NCBI GenBank assembly: GCA_034509495.1
Contig: CM067519.1
Location: 21,666,953-21,730,952, forward strand
DNA length: 64,000 nucleotides
DNA from: Acestrorhynchus altus
Lineage: Eukaryota > Chordata > Actinopteri > Characiformes > Acestrorhynchidae
Direction of reading: 5' to 3'
This document shows, piece after piece, positions 1 through 13,253 of the stretch; within the stretch, counting starts at the first letter, position 1; the number at the start of each line of letters is the position of its first letter. The notes beneath the pieces are model-generated. The model did not search any database and was not told the DNA's origin. It was given only the letters and a program-made list of their open reading frames with translations. A program made the translations under genes and the position numbers.

Positions 1-648
1 ACCAATGATGCACATGTGCTGCAGAACAAACCCTGTTCACTGATGGGAAACATATCAGGGAAGGCAACATCAAACAGGATCTAAAGGACTTAAAGGAGAA
101 GGAACTGATCAAAGTATGTGTGCTCAGGGCTTCTGTGTGTGGGACTGTCTGCTCCAGTTGAAATGAAGCCGAGGCCAGGCCAATGAGAGTGGACCGGAGT
201 GAACTAATCCAAACCAGAGACTGTGTGGCTGCAGAGAAGCCAGAAGGGTCAATCACGGAGAAGAGCAGGGGAACATGCCAGCACGTCTGGCATCCCAGAA
301 CCATATGTTGCCAACTGCAGTCTCTTGAGACTTACACACATTAACTTTGACTAAAGAGTGCTACATAAGGTCTTGGTCAAACCCCCTCGCCCTCCAGGAC
401 CTTTTATGCATCATTTGGAGAAACCTAGCAACTCCCCATACAAAACGTCTGGATTCTGGAATTCTGATTAGAATGATTTTTAAGTCATAATGATCAAAAG
501 CAAAACAAAAAAGATATTTAAAATATTTCAACTTCTCACATACACCAGTATATAGACTCGAAGGCATATATATGGAATATGTGGAATTTCCCAATATCCA
601 AGAAATACTTTACACATTCTGAAATATATTGCACATACGCCAACTTGT

Positions 649-893
649 TTTAGGCAGATGTGACCTGCTGGTTAGGGACCAGCCTCGTGACTGGAAGGTT
701 GCTGATTCAGTTCCCTGAACTGACAGGACATGACCGAAGGGCCCTTGAGCAAGGCACTTAACTCGCAGCTGCTCCCTGGGTTGCCCACCACTCCGGACAT
801 GTGTGCTCACTGAGCCCGAGTGTGTGAATTCACTAGTGTGTATGTCTGTGTTTCACTGCATGGGTGTGATGACAAGAAGCGGAGGACAAATTA
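649..893 (+). repeat. tRNA-derived SINE, family A
   Basis: The head resembles a tRNA gene with degenerate pol III boxes: an A-box-like CTGGTTAGGGACC and a B-box-like GATTCAGTTCC. A body follows containing GCCCTTGAGCAAGGCAC and GTGTGCTCACTG, typical of fish SINEs. A reverse-oriented relative lies at 4400-4597. The inserted copy is diverged and unlikely to be active. Confidence 0.75.
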
Positions 894-1369
894 GGTAACA
901 CAAGGTGTATATGCACATTTACTGGTAATTATTTGCCCCACACTCAAAAATAATGGTGTTCAAAGGGTACAAAGCAAAGGTCTTCAAATCTGAACCTTAA
1001 ATCTAGTTTCCAGTCCGGGACTAATTCTTGGTAGGGCTGGATATTCATATTTATATCAATATCAGGATATAAACAGAGCAAGATATGGACTGCGCAATAT
1101 TGCTTATATCCAGTTTTAAAATTCTAAATAATGTTCCGTTTCAATCTTGTGCAAAACCTTTTTCTGCCTCCATGCTATTGTATATTGTAACTGGGACATT
1201 TCCGTCCACATCACCCAGCCTTAATCCTTGGTAAGCGTGACACTACATGGCTAATCAATTACATTAACTGTTCTGTTACCTTCCAGTAATTCCTGACTGG
1301 AAACCACATTCAAGATCCAAAGAGGTGATATAAGGCCATAAAGAAACCATTTTTGACTCCATAAATAAT

Positions 1370-1600
1370 CATGCTTGTAACAGATATGCATGTGTTTGAG
1401 GAACCTTTACATTGCTAAAGTTTATTGGCATCAAGTGATGGTTCTTTAAACCTATGAAAGGGTCTTCATTCTTGGTTCTTCTATGGCACTGCACAAAGAA
1501 CCCTTTTGTAGTGTGCTTTTTTTTTTTTTTTCTAGTGCCTGATTCTAATTCATGACAAATATGTCCAACATTGTTTAAAACCATAAAAAACATGTTGAGG
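1370..1600. repeat. Short interspersed repeat of unknown class
   Basis: It contains GCACAAAGAACCCTTTT followed by a poly(T) run at 1517-1531. A related block at 31225-31325 shares TTGCACAAAGAACCG. The reuse of this word suggests an old mobile element; its class is not clear from the sequence. Confidence 0.35.
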
Positions 1601-2289
1601 ATTTTACTGTAAACTTGTTTTACATTGCAAAAAAAAGTTAAACGTGAAGTACCCAGTTGAAATGTCAGGTTTGCTTAGCAGAGCGACTATGTAATTGTTG
1701 TAACGTAATGCGTGAAGTATTTAGGCTGACGCTCTTCATCTTTCAAAAACTTGTTCCTGCAGTCCATCAGAACAGTTTCTTCGGCTAATGTTAATAAAAT
1801 ATTATTCATCCAGCATTTGTTTGAATGTTGATTTATAGTTTGTAGCAGAGTCATGGAATACAGATGGATTTGAAAGAGGCTTCAATTTGGTTAAATCTAT
1901 ACAATGTGCTTTTTCAGGACATAGGCCATGTGTATGACTGATTTAATCTTTGGCTCCCCATGAGCTGTAATCAGTCCCAGGAATATGAAGCAACTCCGCT
2001 ACCTTTAGTGCAACTCCAATCACCCACTGCCTCTCCCATGGCACTACCCATGTGCTCAGCAGATGTGAGAGGAAACAAAGCCTTGAGCTTTCTCGTCTTT
2101 ATCCCAAGCTCTGCAGTCTGTGTAGTGGTTTTCCTTAACAATATCCTAACTATGGACTGTATGCTCATTAATGCAACAACTGACGCTGGTTTACAGCAAA
2201 CTGATGTTCTTTCCGTGCTTGCAAAATGCACGTGTATGTTAATTACAAAGGGTGTTCTTCACCATACTGTCAAAAAAATAAAAATAAAA

Positions 2290-2650
2290 AACTTATGATG
2301 CAGGTTCAAATCCTGCATCATGCCACTTGCCATCGGCGGCCACTGTCTAAGAGAGCACAAGCAGTCCTCTTTCTGGGTGGGTAGAAGGCATTCTCTCCAC
2401 AACATATCTAGTTCAGTGCCGGCACAAGCAACTGTCTGTTGTATTGGAGCTGGGAACCAGGCTCAGTCCTCCAAGCACGTTGGCTGCCCAGATGATGCAA
2501 TGACAGCAGTTCGAAAAGAGGCTGTGGCTGGCTTAACATGTTTTGGAGAAAGCATGTCCTATGTTCACCCTACTAGTGTTGGGAGTTTTGCATGTGATGG
2601 TGTAAGTATCCATATTGGGGTGCAAAAAATTAATAAAACAATAAATTATC
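2290..2650 (+). repeat. tRNA-derived SINE, family B, forward copy
   Basis: The B-box-like GGTTCAAATCC at the left end is followed by GCCATCGGCGGCC and a body containing CAGCAGTTCGAAAAGAGGC. Reverse copies occur at 21020-21250, 28370-28625, 41490-41775, 49790-49985, 56930-57125 and 63610-63800. The 164-codon open frame across it is chance reading of the repeat, not a gene. Confidence 0.7.
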
Positions 2651-3121
2651 ACGAAAACTGGCCACATCCTATGGCAGTAAAGAAGATGGGGAAAGGGACA
2701 GTTTATGCTCTGTACACCATTTTCATCATTTTCCTTCTAGGCTGGGAGCTCTTGGGACCTAATATGGTAGTGGCCTGGTACAAAAGGCATTTATCAATCT
2801 TATGTTTGATTTGAAGTTTTACTCCATTATGAATTTATTTATACAAGCCAAACCAGAAGGCAAGCTGGGTTTCTCAAAAGCATCTTGATTCTTAAATGGC
2901 AGCACTAGAATCACTTGAAACACTCTCTCTAGCAGTTCAAATGTGCTTAATAAAAAGATCTTTCTGACAAACGAGATCCATGTTAGCATAAGACAGACTC
3001 AAATATTAATTTAATCAAATCTGGACCTCAATCAAAATCCATCATTTTTGAAAATGTGTGTATTGTGTAATTATTAACTCAGCGTGGGTAAAACATGGCA
3101 ACGGTTTTACACAAGCTGGTG

Positions 3122-3122
<1 letters not shown>

Positions 3123-3153
<31 letters not shown>
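3123..3153. repeat. (CA)n microsatellite
   Basis: About 15 uninterrupted CA dinucleotides. Confidence 0.97.
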
Positions 3154-3155
<2 letters not shown>

Positions 3156-3909
3156 TATTACTGAAACTGGGGTTCAAACCAGTAGAAGAGGTGGGTTTAT
3201 TTACATTCTACACCACTGAATACACTGTACATGATCCCTTAATTCACTTAATCCACTTAAGAACCATGTCGAGTGCTGACTTTATGCAAACATCTTAGTG
3301 AGTGGTTTAGAGGAACAGCCATGCTAAACAAACAGGCTCTTGTGAAGACAGATGCTCGTCCATACAAACACAGGTTGAGTATCCCTTCTTGTCCATCTTT
3401 TCCTGGACATGTGGGTGGATAATGAGGCACATTCTTCTGTCTTCATCGTGCCAAATCCCTTCAGAGGGCAAAGTGTTGGACTTGCATCCTTAAAAATTAA
3501 GGAGCCAAATAACTTCTCAGGAGAACGACTTAATGAAAGGAATTAAGGACCCTGACTGGGACCAGGTCAATTAGGGAATTCAAATTTGATATATATGGGA
3601 TTGATGGGAACCATTTTCACGCAACTTAGAAGAACAACAATTAAAATGTAACAATTTCTATAGCCTCCAAACCTTCTACCTCTACAGTGAGAAATGCAGT
3701 TTGAAGACTAGGAGAGCCCCCTTCTGACGATGTGTCATGAAGGTGGGAGGAACTTTTTTTAAGACTACAAACACTTTGACATGGATACTTGAAGGCAGGA
3801 TTTTGTCCTCCTGCTTTGGCTAACTGGCTGCCACTGCTGGGAAGCTGAATATCATTGTTTATTACATTTAGCAGCTATTGTAGCAATCCAATTCTCATTA
3901 CTGATTGGA

Positions 3910-3952
3910 GTTAGGGTTAGGTTAGGGTTAGGTTAAGGTTAACTTAAGGTTA
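3910..3952 (+). repeat. Degenerate telomere-like repeat
   Basis: TTAGGG and shortened TTAGG or TTAAGG words follow one another for about 40 bp. This is an interstitial telomere-like tract, too short and degenerate to be a functional telomere. Confidence 0.7.
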
Positions 3953-4279
3953 GACAGAACCTGAAAACACTTTGTATTAGTGTTTATGGCATTACAGCCA
4001 GATATTAGAGGTAGATACAGAGCAGAGATGAGCACTCGAGTTAGCAACTCAAGTCTGAGTCACACTTAAGTTGCACACAGACTTCAGACTAGACTTGGAC
4101 TGTAGTCTAAAGACTTGGACTTGTATTTTGTGACATGTGAACATGTCTGGCCTAGAGACACTTCAGAGAACACCTGGTCAATGTCCTCTGGTGAAAGCTT
4201 CCAGTAACACACGTAGCACACAGTCACATATGTGAACAACTATGTTCATGACGCAATGGGTTGTTTAGGGTTTACCCAA

Positions 4280-4394
4280 AGTGACCTGATCCAACTAATC
4301 AGCTCATTAACAAGTGCTTCAGAGTTGCATGGGCAGTGTTATATCTAAAATGTGCTGGGCAGGGGTGCCTCTAGAACCAGGGTTGAGAAACACT
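4280..4394 (-). mobile_element. Partial hAT-like foldback element
   Basis: The right end reads GGGTGCCTCTAGAACCAGGG then TTGAGAAACACT, matching the terminus of the elements at 13088-13253 and 53954-54120. The inner block AATCAGCTCATTAACAAG is also shared. The left terminal repeat is decayed. Confidence 0.6.
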
Positions 4395-4399
4395 TAACA

Positions 4400-4448
4400 T
4401 GAACACATGCACACATGGGAATTTGTCCTCTGCATTTAACCCATCCAC

Positions 4449-4495
<47 letters not shown>

Positions 4496-4597
4496 AATTC
4501 ACACACTAGGGGGCAGTGGGTACTTGCTCAAGGGCACTTCAGTCACGTCCTGCCAGTTCAGGGAATTGAACCAGCAAGCCATGGCTGCCCCTGGTCT
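4400..4597 (-). repeat. tRNA-derived SINE, family A, reverse copy, with (AC)n inside
   Basis: It reads as the reverse complement of 649-893: GGGAATTGAACC matches the B-box region and TTGCTCAAGGGCAC the body. An (AC)20 array occupies 4453-4492, so the microsatellite probably grew within the SINE's own GTGTGT-rich segment. Confidence 0.7.
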
Positions 4598-6451
4598 GTG
4601 TGAATGCATGCCCAAACAGCAATGTTTTGCAATACTGGATCAATTCTTCAAAGACAGTATTGATAGTTAAACAGCTTACATGTACAGACTGTTGGCAGAC
4701 CGTGGTTCATTTGGCTAGACAGCAGTTTGCACCCTGTCTTCAGATGCCCCTCTTCTGATGAACAGTGTCATCTGGTTTATATTAGCACAGTGTAGCTCAA
4801 TATATTGAATCGTAACCTCCGTATCGCAATATTAGTATAGCATATACAGTATCGCATTTCTTGCACATACACAGTCCTACTATCTGATGTCACGCTGAAG
4901 TTAAAGGTCCAGCGCTTCAGCTTCACAGCAGTGTTATATATCATTTTTGTATGAATGAGCCATTCAGTAACACCACAACTGTGCTGTAGGTCCAACCACA
5001 ACTAAGAACAGTACAATCCCAATCCCCAGTTCGCTCACTGTGACTGAAATAACAGAAAAAGTATTTCGAGTGGTTAAGAATCACAGTCGTCACAGATCTA
5101 TGTACATTCAAATATAACTGTACACAAATTAACAGTTTTCCTTTTAGCCTTTACCCTCCTTCCATCCTCTGCATGCACTTAATAACCCTAGACTCTGATC
5201 AGATAAGGCCCGTTTCCTCCGATTTTATCCCAACCAAGCCAGTGTGGGATAGACCACATGGGGTTCCTGAATTACGAATGAGGGGAAAAAAAAGCACAAC
5301 AAAAACAACAACAATCACAGGGCTGATGTTGAAGGAAAGCATTTATGGTCTAGAAGTCACCAGAGGAAGTCTTTACTGTCTGTGAACAACTGCAATTAAA
5401 CTTAAAAGGGCCCAAGCCCACTAATGGCACATCTCCTCTCCCTCCCACTGCTCTTACTTTCAGTGAACATTGGAAGTTATGTCTTGCTCCATTGCTTAAA
5501 GTGCTTGGTTAGAACTGTGTAGAAATATTCTAGCTGAAATGCATGTCCTATAGCATCTAGAAAAAAAATGGAACAATCAGATCAGGATTACTGACAGAAA
5601 ACAAAGCCCCCCGATCACCGTGCTTGGTTTTAAATAGGAGCTGGAGGAATTGGACCAATCACACCTTTAGATGATGATTTTACATTTACTTAAATTAAAG
5701 AACCTTCAAATAGTTCCAAAATAAACACTCAAATTCTGAAAATGATTCTTCAGAGACCCAAATAAGAACCATTTGCAGCATTTTAGTTGGCTTTACAGTT
5801 ACAGTAAGAGCTACAAAAAAAAGGAAATAAAGGCATTTTGTACATAAACCCATGCCAGAACTGCAGATATAGGTTGTATACAGCCAGATACGAGTCCAGT
5901 CCAAGCTTGTATCTGCTACATCTGCATTCCTGCACCAAACTGGCCATGAATGAGGCCATTGAAGGAAGCAGCGCCAGACTGCTCCATCTACAGGGGCACA
6001 AGAGAGGGCCGTCTGCTAAGCCTCATCCCTCTCTCCTCTCTCTCCTCAGACTGCTTTTCAATAGGTGTTTTTTTCCCCTCCTCCTCCATTCACCCCCACC
6101 TTTCCTACGACCTTTCCAGGTCTCTTTGTTCTTTGTTGTTTCCATCTCTGGCCACGTCAGACTTCCATTAACAGCCCAGTCCCTGTCACCTTTTCACTTT
6201 CAGCCCTAGAGCAAACACCTTTTGGCTCTTACAAGGTGATGACCCTACGAGTGCAGGAGTGGTGCGTTTGCTCACAGGAGTCTCTAATCTTAAGAAGCCA
6301 ACATGCAGAAAAGGTTCAGTCAAACTCGCTGGTTTGAACTTCCAAGCAACCTGATTAAGCTGATGTTGGCCTGCACAATGTTTACTGCACAGAAATTCTG
6401 GTATCATCAGATAACCTACATTTTGGCACAGATGTTCAAATGTGGCTGATA

Positions 6452-6900
6452 TTGCAAAGAGAGTTGCTATGGTATTGCAAAGACAGTTGCTATGGTGTTT
6501 CTAAGTGGTTGCTGGGTGTTTACAATGGGTGGTGTTAGGTGGTTTCAATGGTATTGCTAAGGGGTTGCTAGGTGGTTGCTAAAGTATTTCAGGTAGTTGC
6601 TGTGGTGTTGGTTAGGGTTTACTAGATGGTTGATCTGGTATACTAGGTGCTTGCTATGAAGCTGCTATGGTGTTTCTGAAGTATGATACTTCTGAGGGTT
6701 ATTATGGTGCAAGTAGCTGGGAGATAAGTACTATAGCATTAAAGTGATAATGGTACTCAGTCGGTTCATATGACATTGCTTACTATGTTACTGTGTTGCA
6801 AGGTGGTTGCTGTGGTATTCCAGGAGGTTGCTAGGGTGTTGACAAGTAACAGCTGTGGTATTCCAAGGGGTTGCAAAGGTGTTGGCGAGTGCGGTGGTGC
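6452..6900 (+). repeat. Degenerate GTTGCTA(T/G)GGTG tandem repeat
   Basis: Variants of GTTGCTATGGTGTT and GGTTGCTAGGTGG recur for about 450 bp with irregular spacing, partly interrupted near 6660-6780. The unit is roughly 13-16 bp. The 164-codon reverse frame over 6766-7260 overlaps it and is not a gene. Confidence 0.75.
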
Positions 6901-7058
6901 TCCATGTTGCTGAGCTTTGCAATGTGCAACACCAATAAATAAATATTGTATAACTGTTATATTTCTCTGTAATGCTAATATAAGCAAGTGTATCCCCCCA
7001 TGTTTATATATCAGCGTACAAAAAAGCAGCCCACAAAAATCAGAGCTGTAAGAGCTAT

Positions 7059-7066
7059 TGACGTCA
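7059..7066. promoter_or_regulatory. Consensus CRE palindrome
   Basis: TGACGTCA, the full CREB/ATF site, sits in otherwise unique intronic sequence (6900-7400). One 8-bp palindrome can occur by chance in this much DNA. Confidence 0.25.
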
Positions 7067-8080
7067 TGCACTGAAGCTCTCAGAGGACCACACACCAGCA
7101 TAACAAGTTCATCATTGCTAACACTGGTCATGTCCTTCCTAACTGTCCTTTCATGATAATACCCGGGATTGGAATAAACAGTGCTCCAACCACTGTGTGT
7201 AATTATTTCTCCTTTTCCATATACGCAGAGCCCTGTGGTCTGCCCCGTGCTTGGATTCACTGCTCTATTGTTTTCATAGCGCGTGCCTCTCCAAGTTTAG
7301 GAGGCTTCACTTGTGTATCTTTCAGCACCTCACGCAAAGTTTACAGTCGTCTCCAAATCTCCTAGAGTCCAGCGCTCACATAAACACAGCGGGATTGGGT
7401 CAGTATGACAAGGATTAGACGGCAATCTCAACCACCTGCAGGCTCCAAGCACTCAAGTTGCCCCGGGGTCACCCTGAACTTTTCTCTCACTCAGACTTGG
7501 AGAGGTCAGCAGATACAAGCCAAAGACCAGATCAGAAAGGCAGTGTACACCGATGTACACCCGACAACAGAGGACCAAACAGACCATGGGTACACGCCAC
7601 ACAGAAGGGCTGGATAGTATGTGGATGTGATCCAATAGGGTGATGAATGCAACAGTCAGTTTGATTCAATTCACTTAATTAGGTTTCACGCTTCAACATT
7701 CTCATAATATTTTGAACAAAACTGAAGTAAAAAGAAGGATGACTGTGTCCATGCTGATGTATGATTTAGTTTTGAGGCTAGAACTGAGAGAAGGGAGAAG
7801 TGTTGGCACATGACATGGCCATGCTGGAGGAGGCTGCTGGTTGGTGTCAGTTATATGCAAGCTTTTGTGTTTGACCTGGATTTGCCATGCTGCTAGATGG
7901 TTGTGAGTTCAAAACCCAATACCTACTAAATGTCATTAGTGGTACATAGTTACCATAGTTACCTACACCCCCCTTTCAAATGGTTTTTTGATCTATGCCA
8001 TAAGTACCACACTTGGTTCCACAAACAACCATGTTTGTAACAGAGATGATAGTGTAATGAATCATTTTAAAAGGTCCAAT

Positions 8081-8242
8081 GCAGGAGTCACCAACCCTGC
8101 TCCTGAAGCGCTACCTTCCAGCTCAAATCCAAAAAACTCCATTCAGCCAATGAATGACTGTTGAAGGCAGTAATTAGTTTGGACAAGGATTAGGGTTGAG
8201 TAAAGTCTGCAGGAAGGTAGCTCTCCAGGAACAAGGTTGGTC
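8081..8242. mobile_element. Foldback element, hAT-like
   Basis: The left end CACCAACCCTGCTCCTG pairs imperfectly with the right end CCAGGAACAAGGTTGGTC. The two arms enclose about 120 bp with no coding capacity, so it is a non-autonomous inverted-repeat element related to that at 27701-27845. Confidence 0.6.
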
Positions 8243-11200
8243 TTCACTATTTGCAAAGGTTCTTCACACCCCGTCACCTTTATCATGCCTTTATCCTGCT
8301 AGTCTCCTAGACACAAAATACGGGTAATGTCCATTACACCTGCTTCAAACTTTTGCATTTTGCATATAGCCCCTGGAGGTAATATCTGGGAAGGTCCAGG
8401 AGTGGTACCGCATTTTTGTTTGTTGCACTACTTGCGTATTATGTCCATTTAACCTAAAACCTCAGCAAACCAATCATCTTGGGTTACAGCAACGTCTTCA
8501 AGCACTGTATTTAGTTTTTGCCTCATTTCCCACCCCTACCACCATTACCAGCATTACACTTGAACTAGCCAGAGATTTTATGTGGGTGATAAAGGAGGTT
8601 CCTGAAAACAAGGCACATCAACTGCTTTGAAAGCGAGGCCACGAGTTAAGTGTGAAAGGAATAGGGTTTCTCCAAGCAACAGCCCGGCTTTGATCACGCT
8701 CCTGCTCAAAATGCACAGCCAAACCGCATCGTAACTGATACACAGAAAAGAGAGCGTGGCCTCTCAAAAATCTAATTGGCCCTTGCTGAGGGACAGCTTT
8801 AAAGGGTAAGTCTAGTGCACTATGTGTTTGGAGCAACGTCCCCTTCAATGTTTTTTTCCTGAGGTTTGTTAAAATGCTCCTTTCAGTGCCAGGAAACAAC
8901 AAAGACATCAGCCAGTGGAAACAGTGCCACACACTACGAAGAACAGGATACTTCTGTGGACAACAGGAAAACACTAAACAAGCCCAAAAGGCCCATGATG
9001 GATGTCATGATAAAGGCAACTGCATGTTGTTTAAAAGCACTGAAGCACAGGCAGAGGACTGTAGGTATTCCTTTTTTCCAACGGTGAGACTAAATTAAAC
9101 AAATGTGAGCATGTTTCACAAATAAGCCCCAAATGTGAATGATATAAGGCAGAACTGAGTTAAACTAAGTTCCAGAACCATTTCTGGATGCAAAGTGAAT
9201 ATAGTGGCGGCCAAATGGAGTGGACTTTCGAGCCAGGCTCAGGTCTGTTTTTTCTCAGCAGGACATCTGGATGCCATTTCTACCTTTGCAAACTGCTTTT
9301 TAATTGCCACATTAATCAGATGTCCAATACGCCATTCCAAAGGTCATCTCATAAAGTAGGTGTTTATTTGATGAGCCCTTGTCATAACAGTGTAAAGGTG
9401 TTCAGAACTGGGCAGAAACAACTCACTAATGCTGGATCAGTGCTTATGAAGCAATTAGAGCTTCTCAAAAGGAGAGAAAGGTTAAAATATCCCCAAGTCG
9501 CAGTCTTTAATTAAGATACCAATCTATGCAGTAATGACTTCCTCTTTAAAATGCTGTTTGTTTTGCTGTTAGAAGATCTGGGTAAGTCTCAAGTTAATCC
9601 GTTGAGCCATTGGCCTAAAGCCTGTGATGTGGAACTCCTTCCCTTGATGACATATTTGATCCTGGTCTGAAACCATTCCTTGAAGGTTTACCATTAGGCA
9701 GGAAGAGGAATCTAGACCCGTTCATTTCTAATACACTTAAAAGGGCAGTCAGAGCCCATGTCGAACGCCTGCATGGGGGCAAGTTTCATGTCTTGAGTCA
9801 GCGGCAAAACCCCAAGGCAGCCTTCAATCATGGATGCAGACGTCTTCTCCTCGTTATTTCCAGGACAGCCGAAGTCAGGGAGACTGCAGCACATGCTGGG
9901 AGAACCACAGGGTCCCATACCAATCTCCCGCTCAAAGGAGGAAGCAGGAAACTCCAGAGGAAAGGGGGTTCGGCCTCGCACAGTCAGCGTGCTCAGAGTA
10001 AATCACCATGGAGACCTGAGCGTAAGTATGGTGGGGGCTGATTTAGTGTGGTCTCCTTAATGGCCGCTTGGTGAAGAAATCCATGGGGGCCTGCCAGCGT
10101 TTACAGCTGCAGTGTTCCCCTCTACTCAGTGGACCAGCAGTGCCTTCAAAATACCTGTAAAATAAATAGACCATGGTCCACCTTGCTAAGTGCTTCAGCA
10201 GACACTGTAAAAGAAGAAAAATGTTATTAGGCTCCACTGGGCAGGCTGGCCAAAGGAAGGCGTGATGCTAAAAATGCTGAAAACTCCAAGAGGAACCCCC
10301 TTAGATGCAATGGTTTATTTCAGGGAAAAGACCAAAGTCCAAGGCTGCAAAGAAAAGTACCAACTTCCCACATTCATCCTGTCAGACATATAAGGATACA
10401 ACTTCTAATTACTTAAAAAGTAGGACAAGACTTTCATACCTGAAGGTCCAAACCAAGATTTGTGTTCTGGTAGTTACGGGTTGGGGACAGTTAACTGGGA
10501 GTGAGATGAATGGACATGTATATTCTCTGAACTCCTTTCTTATGCAAGACACAGATTTAAAGGACATGTGCATCATTCTAGAAAATGACCCCTCCTTTCA
10601 GTGCTTCTTCAAATTCATGCACATGCGTTGCCAAGGTAAAAATACTGAATCCCAGAACAAAAGAAACGACAGATGACCGACCTTTTCCTCTTCAGCTAAT
10701 TCTCTGCTATCTCTACTTGTGTACACAACAGGTTTTCTTCCACAAGCCCCCTGTCCCTCCTTTTTCACCTGTGCACAAGCAGGAATGCCCCCTGCTGGAA
10801 CAGTTATGTTGAGACGCTTTTTTTTTTCAGCGCCAAAGTTGAGTATAAACACCCGACTTTCATCCACTGTGCAAACAGGCTTTTCCTTTTCTCTTGTCTT
10901 GGGCTTGGATTCCACTTGGACATAGCACCGATATGCACTGGGACCTTTTCACTGGTGTTTACTGTTGGATTACTGTGTCTCCTCCTACTATCGTCTGGGG
11001 TTTCAGAAGGAGAAACCACATTCCGGTGAGCTTGCTCTATATATTTCTCTCAAAAAATGACCATAAAGGACAAACACAATGACTTTTTTGGCAAAAAAAC
11101 TGACAGAAACAAAAGTAAAATAACAATTGTTATTTCCACTCCCCAGTTTGGGGAACCAAGGCAAATGTGAGTGGGAAACAATTAAGTAACTATGTTCAGA

Positions 11201-11289
11201 CCTTGCATTTGCTGATTGGTGGATTCCTCGGTTATCTTTAACCTTCCTGCATAAAACTCATTACATGTTACATTTTTAGACCTTTTAGA
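8243..11289. other. Gene-free stretch, no clear repeat
   Basis: Mostly unique sequence. Open frames up to 123 codons (10305-10676) overlap on both strands and have no recognisable domain. No splice-flanked coding segment was seen. Confidence 0.5.
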
Positions 11290-11448
11290 CACTAAAAAGT
11301 ACAGGATCCTTGAGGAAATTTTTCAATTTGAAACTCTTAAGGTGCTTTGAGGAACCTACAAGAAACCATCCTTTTATTAAAGGTCCTCTGAAGCACTTCA
11401 GGAGGTTCCTCCACCTGCAAAAGTTTCTCAAGGATCCTATACTTTTAA
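11290..11448. mobile_element. Inverted-repeat (MITE-like) element
   Basis: AGTACAGGATCCTTGAGGAA on the left and TTTCTCAAGGATCCTATACT on the right are near-complementary termini. Inside, AGGTGCTTTGAGGAACCT pairs with the AAGCACTTCAGGAGGTTCCT segment, so the whole element can fold into a hairpin. There is no transposase. A half-copy lies at 23240-23345. Confidence 0.7.
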
Positions 11449-13087
11449 CAGAGTGGCTTCACAATGCAGTTTAGCAAGCACACTAAAGAACGTTACTACA
11501 GCCTGTCGTCATCACCTACATGGGATACGTCTCCCTATACAAACATTAATCAGTTCGTAGATGGACGTGTCTCTGATGCTGGCGTTTTATCAATGCATTC
11601 AACTAATCTGGACTGAGGCCACCTCTATAGGTCAAACCAAATTCTGGTGTTTTGGTGTGGACCATGATCGGAGGCACCTGAGCACAAATACTGCTCTTTT
11701 GGTTTTGATCCAAACTGAAATGACTGTCTGGACTTGGTATGTGTGAAAGCATCGTCTGATATCCGATCTAGTATCAGAGTTTGCTAAAGTTCAAATATCG
11801 ATTGCAATCTGTTGGAATGAAAATGGTCACAGCAGAGTAACTCATTGTGCCGTTGACATAGTTAAGGCCTCATCTTCGTTGCTCTACAGACATGGTCCTC
11901 TGCTCATACCGAGTGCCTGTATACTTTCTCACCGGCTGAATGCTATGAAAGCAGTAAGCATGGGTGTTGCCAAAACCCACATGCTGCCAGCTGTTAATAA
12001 AAAGTGAGCGTACTCACAGGTAATCCCTCACCCCAGTTCATGCCCTCGTGCCTCGTCTCGAGCCCCGGCTTCCTGACGGGTTTAACCCAGCACTGGCTTA
12101 ACTAGGCCTAGTGTTTTCAGAGCTTTCCAGCAACTTTGTCACTACACGGTCTAAACTAGGGGGTTTCTGGCGGTCATGTTTTCACAATCGTCTGCAGGCC
12201 TGTGGGTCAAACCTGAAACACAGCTGCTTCAGTTTACCTCACAGCGGAGACAGCCAATGGCGAGAAAGCATGATCTCGTGCAGGCGTTATCCAAATAGAT
12301 TAGCCACAGCAGGGAGGGGAGAGCGGCGTAATTGGCCCAGATTCTGGCATACTTTGGAAGTGAGCTGCCATGGTCTGGAGGATTTCTGAGGGCTGATTTA
12401 TCGCTCCTTCATTTATCTGTCCATCTGCAGGCAGACTGGTCCATGTAACGTGTGCAGGTCCAAAGTCTTCTCCAGTGGCATATCCAGTTTGCCTTGGTAG
12501 TGCGAGTGTCGGTGTGATGAAGATGCGAGTCGTAACACCATTCCCAGCATTTTAAGGCAAAAATGAATTTCCATGACATTTTTAAATGAACAAAGTAAAG
12601 GAACAATTATAATGGCTTTGGAGAAAAGAATACAGAGAGACTAATAGCTGGGCACATTACTTAGTCCAGTTTTAATATTGCAATAAAGAAAAGGCTAAAC
12701 TAAAAAATAAAACAAAATTTATACAAATTCACAAACACAATGCCTCATACCATATTGTACCTGGTGTGTTACAATCAGTCTAAAGTGTTAGAATGAGGCT
12801 AAAATGAATTGTTGCCACTGGTTACTAGAGTGTGAGCTTGGGTCTGGCTTGTTAGTGTCAACGTGAGTGTAAAGGCCATTCCACACTGAACACAATGCCA
12901 ATAAAAAAGATGAAAATGGGAAATTCAAATTTTTTTAGGCTCAAGCCGTTCACACAAAATGCAACACATTTTCTGGAATTTTGCAGAGTTGTTCAGGCTG
13001 CGAAAAACACACAAAATGTGTTCAGAAGGACTGAATAAATTCTGAAAGAGGACTACACTGCTGTACAGCTGAAAACAGTGTCTAGAA
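11449..13087. other. Gene-free stretch
   Basis: No gene or clear repeat. The segment near 12040-12400 is somewhat GC-richer and unique-looking, but has no splice-flanked coding signal. Confidence 0.45.
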
Positions 13088-13253
13088 CAGTGTTTCTCAA
13101 CCCTGGTCCTGGAGGCACCTCCGCCCTGCTTTTTGCTTGAACACCCCTGCAAATGTGAAGGCTGTTAATGAGCTGATTAGTTGAATTTGGTGTGTAGGGA
13201 AAGCTCTAAAATATGCAGGGGAGTGGTGCCTCCAGGACCAAGGTTGAGAGAAA
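13088..13253. mobile_element. Complete hAT-like foldback element
   Basis: It begins CAGTGTTTCTCAACCCTGG and ends with CCAGGACCAAGGTTGAGAG, giving inverted termini of about 30 bp around a ~100-bp core that contains TTAATGAGCTGATTAGTTGA. It has no coding capacity. Relatives lie at 4280-4394, 31130-31230 and 53954-54120. Confidence 0.75.

Noticed and set aside
2320..2814. 164-codon plus-strand open frame
   Set aside because: It runs through a SINE family B copy whose words recur elsewhere in the window; no domain and no splice context.
6766..7260. 164-codon minus-strand open frame
   Set aside because: Overlaps the GTTGCTATGG array and has no recognisable domain.
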